Source of the DNA: Ensifer oleiphilus
GTDB lineage: Bacteria > Pseudomonadota > Alphaproteobacteria > Rhizobiales > Rhizobiaceae
Reading direction: 5' to 3'
Length of the DNA: 64,000 nt
NCBI RefSeq assembly: GCF_013371465.1
Contig: NZ_JABWDU010000009.1
Location: 186,001 to 250,000, forward strand
The notes beneath the pieces are model-generated. The model saw only the letters and a program-made list of their open reading frames with translations. It did not search any database and was not told the DNA's origin. Position numbers and translations under genes: made by a program. This document shows, piece after piece, positions 44,264 to 53,231 of the stretch; positions within the stretch are counted from its first letter, which is position 1, and every line of letters begins with the position of its first letter.

Positions 44264-44684
44264 GCCGAACGACGGCAATTGAACGCTCCCGTCACACCAA
44301 CACCATTCCCGTTGCATCGGGAATGGGCAGAGCGGCGGCGCTTTATCGCCCGATCAAGAGCGGCCCCGTTGCTCCTGACGGTCCGAGACGCCTGAAGGCA
44401 GCCGCTCAATCGCTCCCGCTTACAAGGCGTTGGTGCTCAGCGTGGCCGGCAAATCCCTCGGCAAAACCCCAAAGGTTGAAAATTCTCGGAGCTCAATCGT
44501 TGCTCGGACGGCTCTTGCGCCAATGTCGCGATATTTAGTCTATCTTTTCAATAGACAATATTGAAAGGACGCCAACAACAGGTAGGCTTCTCATACCACT
44601 TGTGGCGAGCCGCAGCAGCAGGGTGTCGGCACACCCGACGGCATCAACTGCGCACCGCCGCACAGACACTGAAGGGAGCCACCA
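44264..44684 (+). other. Intergenic region upstream of the oxygenase gene
   Basis: 421 nt without a credible gene. It contains an AT-rich patch with two overlapping inverted repeats at 44538-44566 (GTCTAT/ATAGAC and TTTCAATA/TATTGAAA), the probable promoter/operator of the downstream genes. A SAM-II-type riboswitch, common before methionine genes in this order, was looked for by eye but not found. Confidence 0.45.
44538..44566 (+). promoter_or_regulatory. Overlapping inverted repeats, probable operator
   Basis: GTCTAT (44538-44543) pairs with ATAGAC (44551-44556), and TTTCAATA (44546-44553) pairs with TATTGAAA (44559-44566). The site is AT-rich within GC-rich DNA and lies about 120 nt before the oxygenase start at 44685. 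Which regulator binds is unknown. Confidence 0.5.
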
Positions 44685-45722
44685 TTGACCGACGCCAAAT
44701 CATCCCTGCCCATTCTCGATTTGCAACGCTTTGCGGCGGGCCATCCCGAGCGGGCGGCGGCGCTTGACGAATTGCGCAGCGTCGCCCGCTCGGTGGGCTT
44801 TTTCTATCTCGAGGGGCATGGCATCCCGCAGGAGCAGATCGATGGCGTCCTCGATCTCTCCAAGCGCTTTTTCACCCTGCCGGAACAGGACAAGCTGGCG
44901 ATCGAAATGCGCAAGTCGCCGCACTTTCGCGGCTACAATCGCGCCGGTCTCGAATACACCCGCGGCACGCAAGACTGGCGCGAACAGGTGGACTTCGGGC
45001 CCGAACGCGAACGCCTCGACATCAGGCCGGGCGATGCTCCATGGAAGCGCCTGGTCGGCCCCAACCAGTTTCCCGACGCCCTGCCCGAACTGAAACCGGC
45101 GATCCTCGCCTGGATCGAGGCGGTGACCCGTCTTGGTATCCGCCTGATCGAGGTCTTCGCCGAAGCGCTCGGACAGCGCGCCGATGTGTTCGAGCCGATC
45201 TACCGTGATGGCCCGAACCAGCTGTTGAAGATCATCCGCTATCCCGGCCGCGATAAGACCGAAAGCTACCAGGGGGTCGGCGCCCACAAGGACGGCGGTT
45301 TCGTCACCATCCTGCTTCAGGATGAGGTCGGCGGCCTGCAAGTCGACGACGGCAAGGGCGGCTGGATCGATGCGCCGCCGAAGCGCGGCACCTTCGTCAT
45401 CAATGTCGGCGAGCTTTTGGAGCTGGCATCGAACGGCTACCTGCTTGCCAACATTCATCGCGTCGTCACGCCGCCCGCCGGCGGTGATCGCAGGTCGGTC
45501 GCCTTCTTCCTCGGCGCCAACCTCGCTTCCACAATTCCAGTTCTCGACCTGCCGCCCGAGCTTGGTGCCGAAGTTCGCGGTGTGACGCAGGACCCACTTA
45601 ACCCGTTGTTCCACGAAGTCGGGCGCAATGTCCTGAAATCACGCCTGAGATCACACCCCGACGTCGCCGCCGCCCATCATGCCGATCTTGTCGAGCTGCT
45701 GAAGGTGCCGGTACCAGCCTGA
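44685..45722 (+). CDS. Isopenicillin-N-synthase-like 2-oxoglutarate/Fe(II) oxygenase
   Basis: A 345-residue protein starting at TTG 44685, with GAAGGGAG before it. The amino end (LPILDLQRFAAGHPERAAAL, VGFFYLEGHGIP) is the typical non-haem dioxygenase start. The iron triad is H201, D203 (GAHKDGGF) and H258 (NIHRV), and the 2-oxoglutarate-binding RxS is R269/S271. The substrate is unknown; proximity to a sulfur-transfer enzyme suggests a role with a sulfur-containing compound (inference). Same strand as the sulfhydrylase 42 nt downstream. Confidence 0.9.
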   Translation: MTDAKSSLPILDLQRFAAGHPERAAALDELRSVARSVGFFYLEGHGIPQEQIDGVLDLSKRFFTLPEQDKLAIEMRKSPHFRGYNRAGLEYTRGTQDWREQVDFGPERERLDIRPGDAPWKRLVGPNQFPDALPELKPAILAWIEAVTRLGIRLIEVFAEALGQRADVFEPIYRDGPNQLLKIIRYPGRDKTESYQGVGAHKDGGFVTILLQDEVGGLQVDDGKGGWIDAPPKRGTFVINVGELLELASNGYLLANIHRVVTPPAGGDRRSVAFFLGANLASTIPVLDLPPELGAEVRGVTQDPLNPLFHEVGRNVLKSRLRSHPDVAAAHHADLVELLKVPVPA

Positions 45723-45764
45723 AAAATCCTGCTGCATCCACTCAAACGCTGAAGGAAGCTATCT

Positions 45765-47129
45765 ATGACGATCCATCAAAAGCCTGAGGAACCTGCAGTC
45801 GAAATCAAGGCGCCGAGCGGACTGCGCGATACCTCGCGGCCGCTTCGGCCCGAAACGCTGGCGCTTCACGGCGGCAGCTATCGTTTCGATCCGGTCACCG
45901 GCGCCGTCGCTGTGCCGATCTACCAGACGACGTCCTACCAGCTGCCCGGCACCGACGGCGCCGACAAACTGTTTGCGCTCGAGGCTGCCGGCCATCTCTA
46001 CACGCGCGTCTCCAACCCGACGCAGGACGCATTCGAGCAGCGCCTTGCTGAAATCGAGGGCGGAGCCGCGGCGCTGGCGCTCGGCTCCGGTCAGGCGGCA
46101 TCGGCCTATGCCCTGCTCAACCTCGCCCGCTCCGGCGACAACATCGTCAGCGCCGCCGGGCTCTATGGCGGCACTTGGGCGCTCTTCGCCTCGACGTTGA
46201 AAAGCTTCGGCATCGAGGTGCGTTTCATCGACGCGTCCGACCCCGAGGCTTTCGCGCCAAGGCAACCGATGACAAAACGCGGGCCTACTATGCGGAATCC
46301 CTTCCCAATCCGAGCCTCGAGGTCTTTCCGATCGGCGAGGTCGCCGAGATCGGCCGCCGTTTCGGCATTCCGCTTGTCATCGACAACACCGCGGCACCCT
46401 TGACCATTCGGCCGTTCGACCACGGCGGCCGCGATCGTCGTCTATTCCACCACAAAATATATCGGCGGGCACGGCACCTCGATTGGTGGCGCCATCATCG
46501 ATAGCGGCTCCTTCCCCTGGCACGAAAATGCCGAGCGCCACCCCAATCTGAGTGAGCCGGATGCGAGCTATCAGGGAAAGACCTGGCTGGAGAAGGCCGC
46601 CGCGATCGACTTTCATCCTTATATCCTGCGCGCCCGCGCCGTTCTGTTGCGTGACCTCGGCGCCGCCATCAGCCCGCAGAATGTCTTCCAGTTCATTCAG
46701 GGGCTGGAGACCTTGCCGCTGCGGATCCGCCAGCACAGCGAAAACGCCATCAAGGTCGCGGACTTCCTGCGTGCCCACCCCAAGGTGGCGCGGGTTATTT
46801 TCCCGAAATTCCAGGAAGGTGCAGCCAAGGCGCGCGGTGAAAAATACCTGCGCAACGGTCACTATGGTGCTCTGGTCGGTTTCGAGCTGAAGGACGGACG
46901 CGAGGCGGGCCGTCGCTTTATCGACGGGCTGCAGCTGCTCTACCACGTAGCCAATATCGGCGACGCGCGGTCGCTGGCGATCCATCCGGCAACGACGACC
47001 CATTCGCAACTGTCCGAGGCGGACCAGCTGAGAACGGGTGTCACGCCCGGCTATGTCAGGCTGTCGATCGGCATCGAGCACCCGGATGACATCATCGCCG
47101 ACCTGAAGCAGGCCATTGACGCCGCTTGA
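45765..47129 (+). pseudogene. O-acetylhomoserine sulfhydrylase-type PLP enzyme with two indels
   Basis: With corrections, about 454 residues of the Cys/Met-metabolism PLP family (about 430 usual). The first part is in frame (ETLALHGGSYRFDPVTGAVA, TRVSNPTQDAFEQRLAEIEGG). Near 46255 one base seems to be missing (GCGCC for GCCGCC) and the next part reads AKATDDKTRAYYAES and IPLVIDNTAAPL. Near 46430 two bases are missing, after which AAIVVYSTTKYIGGHGTS with the PLP lysine and SIGIEHPDDIIADL continues in the original frame. As written, translation from 45765 stops at 46403, before the PLP lysine. The ribosome-binding site AAGGAAG precedes the ATG. Confidence 0.8.
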
Positions 47130-47157
47130 GCCGGCGATGTCCACAATGTGCTCTTTG

Positions 47158-47186
47158 GCCCAACCGTCAGCAGCGGTTGGGCTTTT
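47158..47186 (+). terminator. Rho-independent terminator after the sulfhydrylase gene
   Basis: Perfect 9-bp stem GCCCAACCG / CGGTTGGGC, loop of 7 nt, followed by TTTT. It ends the oxygenase-sulfhydrylase transcript 28 nt after the stop codon. Confidence 0.85.
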
Positions 47187-47356
47187 GGCATGTTTGGTGA
47201 CGGGGCCTCTATTTGGGCAGTTCGAAGCACCCGACCCGGGGGTCAGAAGTCGCGGCTTGCCGTCTTGCACGACGCCCGCGAAGGTAGGCCCGACCAGAAA
47301 CATCATAGCTGCTGCGCTACCACCGTCGGATTGCGCCAGCAGTGGAAGGAAACGCC

Positions 47357-48385
47357 ATGACGTCCGAAAATATCCAGGTCCTTCTTGCCTCCCGCCCAGA
47401 CGGCAAGCCAACACCGGACAATTTCAAGATCGGGCATTCCCCGATCCCCGAGCCTGCCGATGGCCAGGTATTGCTGAAGATCCTCTACCTCTCGCTCGAT
47501 CCCTATATGCGCGGACGCATGAATGCCGGAAAATCCTACGCCAAACCCGTCGAGATCGGGGACGTGATGGAGGGTGGAACGGTGGCTCGCGTCGTGCGGT
47601 CACGCCATCCGGATTTCGCCGAGGGCGATGTCGTGCTGTCCCATTCCGGTTGGCAGAGCTACGCGCTCTCCGATGGTGCGGGCCTGCGCAAACTCGACCC
47701 GCAGGCCGCACCACTTTCGACCGCGCTCGGGGTCTTGGGCATGCCGGGCTTTACCGCCTATTCCGGCCTCTTGACGATCGGCAAGCCGAAGCCGGGCGAA
47801 ACGGTGGTGGTTGCCGCGGCAAGCGGCGCCGTCGGCTCCGCAGTCGGACAGATCGCTCGCATCAAGGGCGCACGTGCCGTCGGGATCGCCGGAGGGGCGG
47901 CGAAATGCGCCTTCGTTCGCAACGAGCTCGGCTTTGACGCGGTCGTCGACCACCATGCCGCGGACTTTGCCGAGCAACTGGCAGCCGCCTGCCCCGGGGG
48001 CATCGACGTCTATTTCGAGAATGTCGGCGGGCATGTCTGGGATGCGGTGTTTCCGCTGCTTAATGATTTCGCCCGCATTCCCGTCTGCGGCCTGATCGCA
48101 CAGTACAACAGCCGCCCAGGCGAACAGACGGGTGGTGATCGCCTTCCCGCCGTCATGCGCGACGTTCTAAGCAAGAGCCTGTCGATACGCGGCTTCATCC
48201 AAAGGGAGTTCGTCGAGCAACGCCCCGACTTCCATCGAGAAATGGCCGCATGGATTTCCGCGGGCGAGGTTCGCTATCAGGAAGATATCGTCGATGGCCT
48301 CGAAAACGCGCCGAACGCTTTCATCGGCCTGCTGGAAGGCCGCAACTTCGGCAAGCTCGTCATCCGCGTTGCCGACGAGCGGTGA
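47357..48385 (+). CDS. NADP-dependent oxidoreductase (MDR superfamily, zinc-free)
   Basis: A 342-residue medium-chain reductase. The start at 47357 has TGGAAGGAA before it. The amino half has the LYLSLDPYMRGRMN motif of the leukotriene-B4-dehydrogenase/CurA-like group, and the cofactor loop is AAASGAVGSAVGQIA. No zinc-binding cysteine cluster is present. The carboxyl end (LENAPNAFIGLLEGRNFGKL) is diagnostic of the group. It reduces double bonds of small alpha,beta-unsaturated carbonyls with NADPH. It stands alone after a terminator and is not clearly linked to a neighbour. Confidence 0.92.
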   Translation: MTSENIQVLLASRPDGKPTPDNFKIGHSPIPEPADGQVLLKILYLSLDPYMRGRMNAGKSYAKPVEIGDVMEGGTVARVVRSRHPDFAEGDVVLSHSGWQSYALSDGAGLRKLDPQAAPLSTALGVLGMPGFTAYSGLLTIGKPKPGETVVVAAASGAVGSAVGQIARIKGARAVGIAGGAAKCAFVRNELGFDAVVDHHAADFAEQLAAACPGGIDVYFENVGGHVWDAVFPLLNDFARIPVCGLIAQYNSRPGEQTGGDRLPAVMRDVLSKSLSIRGFIQREFVEQRPDFHREMAAWISAGEVRYQEDIVDGLENAPNAFIGLLEGRNFGKLVIRVADER

Positions 48386-48419
48386 AAACCGGAGCGGCGG
48401 CACGCGGTGCCGCGGCCCG

Positions 48420-48523
48420 AAGCATGTCGCGCAAAAGCGTTCCGCGGTTTTGCGATAACGACATGGGTGAAAACAAGACCTTAAAGCGCGCCAAGCGAAC
48501 CTGAAAGATCGCGACGCGCCTTA
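48420..48523 (-). repeat. Rhizobial palindromic intergenic repeat, copy B
   Basis: Positions 48420-48476 match copy A at 18914-18974 (GCATGTCGCG, CCGCGGT, TTGCGATAACGACATG, GTGAAAACA). A second near-palindrome follows: TTAAAGCGCG (48481-48490) and CGCGCCTTAA-type arm near 48514-48523. Together they form a composite stem-loop element between the convergent genes for the oxidoreductase and the TPR protein. RIME-like; strand nominal. Confidence 0.75.
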
Positions 48524-50293
48524 AGGATTTCCGTTGATTTGAAGGCTGGCCTTGCCGAGGCCGTCTTCGATAGCCGCGGCCAGTTCCGGTGCATAATTCC
48601 TCGTAGCCGGTTCAGCCGTCAGCGAGATTTCCAGCGGACCTTCCGGAGAACGCACTTCGCCAAGAGCGTTGGTCGCCTCCTGCGTCAATCCGAGCTGACC
48701 GGCAACGGCCAGCCTGAGCAGATTGACGACCCGATCCGATGAGTTTGCAAGCTGGCGCACGCGAAGCAGGGCCTCTTCGTAACGGCGTCCTCGATAGGCA
48801 TCGAGGGCCAGCGTCAAAGCCGCATCGTGATGCGCATACTCCCCATTCTCCTCAGCCAGGCGCGCCAGCCTCAGGCCCTCGGACCAATGGCCGGAGATGT
48901 ACCGCAACAGACCCATTCTGGCTGGGATAGCCTCATCCAGCGGATTGAGTGCGCTGGCGCGTAGTCCCGACAGAAAGGCGGCTTCCCGGTCGCCGGCAGC
49001 AAAGCGCGCCATCATCTGAGCCACGTAGCTCTGGCTCGCCTGGGGAGCAAGCGCGACAGCTCGGTCGGCAAGCTTCAGCGCTCTGTTGCGGCGGGTTGGT
49101 GAAGTGCCTGCCTCGCCCGTCGCCACGAGGACCATCGCCAGGCTGGCCGATACATCGGGATCATTTGCGTTGTAGGCGAGGGATCGCTCCAGGCAAGTGA
49201 GCGCATTTGCGAAATTTTCAGCATCGGTCCGCGAGAGGGCCATATCGGCCTGCAACACGCAACCATATCCCAGCGAAGGCGCCGCTAGCTGGCGTGCGGT
49301 CTCCAGACTGGTGACCACACCGTCTTCACCCGCAAGCGCGCGAGCAAGTCGCACCAGAAGGGCCTGTTGGACTTCCTCGGCGTTACCGCCATCTTCGAGC
49401 GTTCGTTTCAATGCGCCGGAGCGCAAGGCTTCGTTGCTCTGCGGGTCGACCACCTGCCAGGCTAGCTCGTGAGCATCGTTTGCCATGTTATAGCTGATCG
49501 ACAGTTTGTATTCCTTGCTGCCGGCAAGGCGGACGACGGATCTGGGCGCAACCCAACCGGTCACCGATGCGACGTCGATGCCCTCAGGCGGCTCCTGCGC
49601 CAGCGTCCGCACTGACGAGAACTGCGACAGCGCATGGACCAGATAGCCCCCCACTCTCCTGCGCTCTTCGCCGTCCTTCAATTTTTGCGGTTCAACATCG
49701 ACGATGATGGTCGGTTTTTCCGACAGGATCGGCTTCCAGGGAAATTGATCGACCATCGAAGCATAAAAGGCAAAGGCAACCGCCAAAACCCCCACGCCTG
49801 CAAGGGCAACCTTCGCCACGGATAGACGACGACCGACAACAGCCGTCGAAGACAATTGCTCGGGTGGCTCCGGCACATTGGAGGATATCGGCGGCGGAGC
49901 GAGCAAAACCTGCGGCGGTTTTCCGTCAGACCTGACAAAGAGCGGCACATAGTTGCCCTTGGGCAGCTCGATACGCAGCGTGGCTTCATCACCAAGCGCT
50001 TCATAATATTGTGCCAATGCAGCGCGAAGTCGCGACGCTTCAACCCGGACGATGGGGTCCGTTGCCGGATCGAACGAACTCGGCCGGGCAAAGACGTCGA
50101 TCGCGATCGTATAGGCTTTCACCGACGCTGACCGCCCGGCGAAAAACTCTTCAACCAGGTATCGCAACAGTTTGCGGTGGCGCTCGGTGCCGTGAAAGCG
50201 CGGATCGCTTAGCATGCGATCGAGTTCGGCTCTGGCCGGGCGTTCGGCAACAGGGCAATAGGCCGCTCGGTCCGCGTCTTCTCCTGTTTTCAT
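48521..50293 (-). CDS. TPR-containing membrane protein with CadC-type/cyclase-like N-domain
   Basis: A 590-residue protein. Residues about 20-115 (RFHGTERHRKLLRYLVEEFF, DPIVRVEASRLRAALAQYY, ELPKGNYVPLF) are an N-terminal domain common in rhizobial TPR and cyclase proteins. A single membrane segment follows (VALAGVGVLAVAFAFYASMV, about 165-190). The rest, presumably periplasmic, includes SVRTLAQEPPEGIDVASVTG and TPR-like repeats (ALNPLDEAIPARMGLLRYI). No catalytic motif was seen, so a signalling or scaffold role is likely. Neither partner nor ligand is known. It is convergent with the oxidoreductase. Confidence 0.75.
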   Translation of the reverse strand: MKTGEDADRAAYCPVAERPARAELDRMLSDPRFHGTERHRKLLRYLVEEFFAGRSASVKAYTIAIDVFARPSSFDPATDPIVRVEASRLRAALAQYYEALGDEATLRIELPKGNYVPLFVRSDGKPPQVLLAPPPISSNVPEPPEQLSSTAVVGRRLSVAKVALAGVGVLAVAFAFYASMVDQFPWKPILSEKPTIIVDVEPQKLKDGEERRRVGGYLVHALSQFSSVRTLAQEPPEGIDVASVTGWVAPRSVVRLAGSKEYKLSISYNMANDAHELAWQVVDPQSNEALRSGALKRTLEDGGNAEEVQQALLVRLARALAGEDGVVTSLETARQLAAPSLGYGCVLQADMALSRTDAENFANALTCLERSLAYNANDPDVSASLAMVLVATGEAGTSPTRRNRALKLADRAVALAPQASQSYVAQMMARFAAGDREAAFLSGLRASALNPLDEAIPARMGLLRYISGHWSEGLRLARLAEENGEYAHHDAALTLALDAYRGRRYEEALLRVRQLANSSDRVVNLLRLAVAGQLGLTQEATNALGEVRSPEGPLEISLTAEPATRNYAPELAAAIEDGLGKASLQINGNP

Positions 50294-50512
50294 ATCGCGC
50301 CCCCATCTACCTACAACCCGAAAGAGAGTGCCAATGCGAGGTGAACTCTAGATCACACACCGGGCAGCGGGAAGAGAAATATTGACCCGTCACAAAACAT
50401 TTTCAAAGAAACGCCGCAGGTTCAGAATGAAACAACGGACTGAATTGAAAACCACTGAGTTTGCAGGGGCAAATCGATAGAAAAGCGCGATGCTATACGA
50501 ATGAATAACTAA

Positions 50513-50788
50513 TCACATTGGATTAGATTTGTTATCTGCATTGGCAAGACAGATGGAAATCACTTCCTCTTCGATCTCCAAACAGATCAGTTCGTACTCC
50601 GCCACCATCGAAGTATCCTGCGGATCACGCCGGCGCTGGCGATCGAGCATGGAAGCCGCCTCGTCATAGGCCTCGCAAAGACTGGCGAGCGGCATGTTCT
50701 TGCCGCTCAGAAGCTGCAACTGGCCGCGCAGCGCCGGAAGCTTGAGCATCAGCTTCAAAAGTCCCCGTTGTTTGGCTTCGTTGGGCAT
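50513..50788 (-). CDS. Small hypothetical protein (91 residues)
   Basis: A 91-residue soluble, mostly helical protein: LLKLMLKLPALRGQLQLLSG, then LCEAYDEAASMLDRQRRRD and EYELICLEIEEEVISICLA. It has no signal peptide. No family was recognised. A GTAAC-type operator copy lies 227 nt upstream (51016-51032), the only copy that is not within 76-101 nt of a start codon. Confidence 0.55.
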   Translation of the reverse strand: MPNEAKQRGLLKLMLKLPALRGQLQLLSGKNMPLASLCEAYDEAASMLDRQRRRDPQDTSMVAEYELICLEIEEEVISICLANADNKSNPM

Positions 50789-51015
50789 TGTGCTCTACCC
50801 GATTGAACGATGATCGATGCTTCATGCCACGCCTGCACGCAAAGGCTTCTTTCGCGCGCATCTTGCACGGATTCAGAGGTGCCACCGCCACTCTGATTGC
50901 CAGCGTCTCGTTGAGATTTTCCTATCTGACGGATACTGTCTTGGGTCAGGCAGCTGACCAACTTCCGCCTGCACCTCTCCTGCGCTGCAAATTTGCAGGA
51001 ACCCGGTCCGTGCGG

Positions 51016-51032
51016 AAGTACGTAACAGTTAC
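51016..51032 (-). promoter_or_regulatory. GTAACTGTTACGTACTT operator, copy 2
   Basis: Read on the minus strand the 17 bases are identical to copies 3, 4 and 6. The core GTAAC-T-GTTAC is a perfect palindrome centred on 51027. It points to the 91-residue gene, 227 nt away, so either the transcript has a long leader or a small unrecognised gene lies between. Confidence 0.6.
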
Positions 51033-51275
51033 ATTGGTGCCGACCGCTTGACGGAGGCTGCATAAAGGTGGGCAACCACGGCGCTGGCACACATCGGATC
51101 ACGCATCGCTGACCGGACTAAAGGATTATCGCCGCGGCCGCCTTTTCATTGACCGCCAGCGCACAACTGACCGCAACCGGTGCGGCTTGCCCGGCTTGGG
51201 CAGTGCGCTACAGTCGGCGTTGCCGGGTGTTACGTTTGGGCTACGGCCTTCCTCGGCCTTCAATCGCTGCCGATT

Positions 51276-51292
51276 GTAACTGTTACGTACTT
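51276..51292 (+). promoter_or_regulatory. GTAACTGTTACGTACTT operator, copy 3
   Basis: Perfect 17-base copy ending 88 nt before the ATG at 51381. A -10-like TAGAAT (51315-51320) starts 34 nt after the palindrome centre, which would place the centre near -46. Confidence 0.65.
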
Positions 51293-51380
51293 CAATCCGG
51301 AATGCTGCTGCGCTTAGAATACCTGCGGCGACATCCGGCGACAGGCCCTATCGCGTGTTGAGCACAACGGAGAGAATTCC

Positions 51381-52061
51381 ATGCGATCCTTGGACAAGAT
51401 TTCTCGTGACCGACGTGTTGTGACGTCCCTTTCCGCCGGGATTGTCGCGACCGTTATGACGCTGTTGAGCACCGAGCTTGCGGCAAGCGACGACAAATTG
51501 AGCGGCCTGCCCTCGCTTGTCCTTGCCGGGCAGACGGCGACGGCGCAGACGTTCCAGTTCGAAACGCCGTTCAACAATCTCATCAATGCCGGCCCGCTCT
51601 CGATCGTGCTCGAAAAGACGACCCTCGACGAGGTGAAGGCCGCATTCGGAGGCAATATCCGCAGCCGGTCTGCGGAGGGCCTGTCGATCGGTTGGCTGTG
51701 CTACGAGCTTTCCACCGGCGATCTGCCGCGGCGGATCTGGTTCGTGGCCAACGACAGAGACGCCGCGGCGCCCACAGAAAAGCCGGTGACGTTCATCTCC
51801 ACCGAAGAAGTTTCCGACGAAACCGAAAAATGTGATACGCCGACTGTTGCCCTCGCCCCTCTGTTGCTGCCGGTTCCGACACTGAAGGACAGTACCGAAG
51901 CCCTGGAGAAACGCTTTGGCGCGGCCCCCAAGGAGGGCATGGTGCGTTATGCCCACCAACAGCAAGGTGAGCAGAATATGATGATCTTGCAATCGCTCGT
52001 CTACCGTCTGAAAGACGGTCACATCGATGGCATCGCCTTCACACAGGTTACAACGAAATAG
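51381..52061 (+). CDS. Secreted protein of unknown function (226 residues)
   Basis: A 226-residue protein with a signal or amino-terminal anchor (VVTSLSAGIVATVMTLLSTELAAS). The mature part begins about SDDKLSGLPSLVLAG and has two cysteines (C107-area WLCYEL and the EKCDTPT segment) that could form a disulfide. No family or catalytic motif was recognised. Gene expression is probably under the operator at 51276. The gene converges with the HAD phosphatase. Confidence 0.7.
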   Translation: MRSLDKISRDRRVVTSLSAGIVATVMTLLSTELAASDDKLSGLPSLVLAGQTATAQTFQFETPFNNLINAGPLSIVLEKTTLDEVKAAFGGNIRSRSAEGLSIGWLCYELSTGDLPRRIWFVANDRDAAAPTEKPVTFISTEEVSDETEKCDTPTVALAPLLLPVPTLKDSTEALEKRFGAAPKEGMVRYAHQQQGEQNMMILQSLVYRLKDGHIDGIAFTQVTTK

Positions 52062-52075
52062 TTGGCAGATAGGCG

Positions 52076-52104
52076 TTGCTCGCCACCGCTCAGGCGGCGA
52101 GCAA
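52076..52104. other. Hairpin between convergent genes
   Basis: TTGCTCGCC and GGCGAGCAA form a perfect 9-bp stem between the stops of the 226-residue gene (plus) and the HAD phosphatase gene (minus). No T-run follows on either strand, so terminator function is uncertain. Confidence 0.45.
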
Positions 52105-52121
52105 TCTGCCCGTGGCGCTTT

Positions 52122-53186
52122 CTATTTATCGAAAGCGTAGACCTTGTTCCAATCGACCTTCATGTCGACGAGCAGCCACTTTCTCTGCTCGGCCTCGTTC
52201 ATCGCCTTGTCCAGCTTTCCGACATGCGACTGGCGATCGTAGGCCCATTCCCGCTCGCCGTCGGTGTGATGCACGATCATGCCGAAGCTCGGCCCTGAGC
52301 CGGACGTAACCCAGCGCAGCATTTCGTAGTCGCCATCGGAATTTCCGGCGGCAAAGATCGGGCGGCGGCCGATGAACTTGTTGATACCGACGGGCTTGCC
52401 GGGACCATCGTCGATGAAATCAACCTTCGGCTCGCGCATGAGCACCGGCGTGTCGCCCTGAAGCTCATATTTGGTTGTAATGGTGCTGCCGACGACCTGC
52501 TCCGGAGGGATGCCATACATCTGCTCGGTCATCGGCCGCATGAACTCGATGCCACCGCCCGAAACGATGTAGGTCTTGAAACCGTTTTCCCGGAGATAGT
52601 CCAAAACCTCCCTCATCGGCTGGAAGGTAATCTCGTTGTAGGGCCGGTCGAAACGGGGGTGTTTCGCGCTTGCGTACCAGTCCTTGACGATCTTCGTGAA
52701 ATCGTCCGTCGTCATGCCGGCGTGCGTCGCCATGGCGAGTTCGACAAGGCCCTTTTCACCCGCCGCAGCAACGCCGGCCATGTCGCCCTTCAGCAGCGAT
52801 GCAAACGGCTCCTTGTCCTTCCACTCCGGGTGATCCGGGGCCATCGCCTTGACACGATCATTGATGAACATGCCCTGAAAATACATCGGCTGCTCGCTCC
52901 AGAGCGTACCGTCGTTGTCGAACACGGCGATGCGGTCGGCCTCGGCGACATAATCAGGACCGCCCTCGGTCGTCACTCGCGTCACGAAATCGATGATGGC
53001 CGACTTCGCCTCGCCGTCGTTCCAGGAGGGAAGGCCGATTGGAGGCGCATCGGCGGCCACCGCAAGCGTGGGAGCGGCCAGCATCATTGCAAGCGATGCG
53101 GCCGCCGCCATAAAGGTCCGCCGCCGCCAGCCTTTCCCTTGCGATTTCATGCCCGTCGACGCGTACCGTCCTGCCATCGGAATCAT
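52122..53186 (-). CDS. Exported HAD-superfamily phosphatase
   Basis: A 354-residue protein. GAGGAGAAGAAACG precedes the ATG at 53186. The amino end has a twin-arginine-like signal (WRRRTFMAAAASLAMMLAAP), so a folded protein is probably exported to the periplasm. Motif I is FDNDGTLW with D90 and D92, motif II VSGGGIEF, and motif IV GNSDGDYEML, all intact; the enzyme is of the phosphoserine-phosphatase type. It lies 45 nt downstream of the formylglycine-generating enzyme gene and is probably co-transcribed with it. Confidence 0.87.
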   Translation of the reverse strand: MIPMAGRYASTGMKSQGKGWRRRTFMAAAASLAMMLAAPTLAVAADAPPIGLPSWNDGEAKSAIIDFVTRVTTEGGPDYVAEADRIAVFDNDGTLWSEQPMYFQGMFINDRVKAMAPDHPEWKDKEPFASLLKGDMAGVAAAGEKGLVELAMATHAGMTTDDFTKIVKDWYASAKHPRFDRPYNEITFQPMREVLDYLRENGFKTYIVSGGGIEFMRPMTEQMYGIPPEQVVGSTITTKYELQGDTPVLMREPKVDFIDDGPGKPVGINKFIGRRPIFAAGNSDGDYEMLRWVTSGSGPSFGMIVHHTDGEREWAYDRQSHVGKLDKAMNEAEQRKWLLVDMKVDWNKVYAFDK

Positions 53187-53231
53187 CGTTTCTTCTCCTC
53201 AGCTGAAACAAGACTGACTTTGCGAAAGCGC

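Larger units (their letters stand above)
50789..51380 (+). other. Long divergent intergenic region with two operator copies
   Basis: A 592-nt region between the divergent 91-residue gene and the 226-residue secreted protein. It contains operator copies 2 and 3 (51016-51032 and 51276-51292) in opposite orientations, each pointing to one of the two flanking genes. No convincing gene was seen in it; the open frames present have no ribosome-binding site or family resemblance. Confidence 0.45.

Noticed and set aside
44264-44684. SAM-II riboswitch before the methionine/cysteine-type gene
   Set aside because: The conserved pseudoknot sequences could not be found by eye, and the gene directly downstream is an oxygenase; a covariance-model search would settle it.
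51016-51292. Inverted copies of the GTAAC motif 243 nt apart, looking like the ends of a small transposable element (MITE)
   Set aside because: Single copies occur at four other promoters without a partner at the same distance or orientation, and no target-site duplication was seen; the promoter explanation fits all six.
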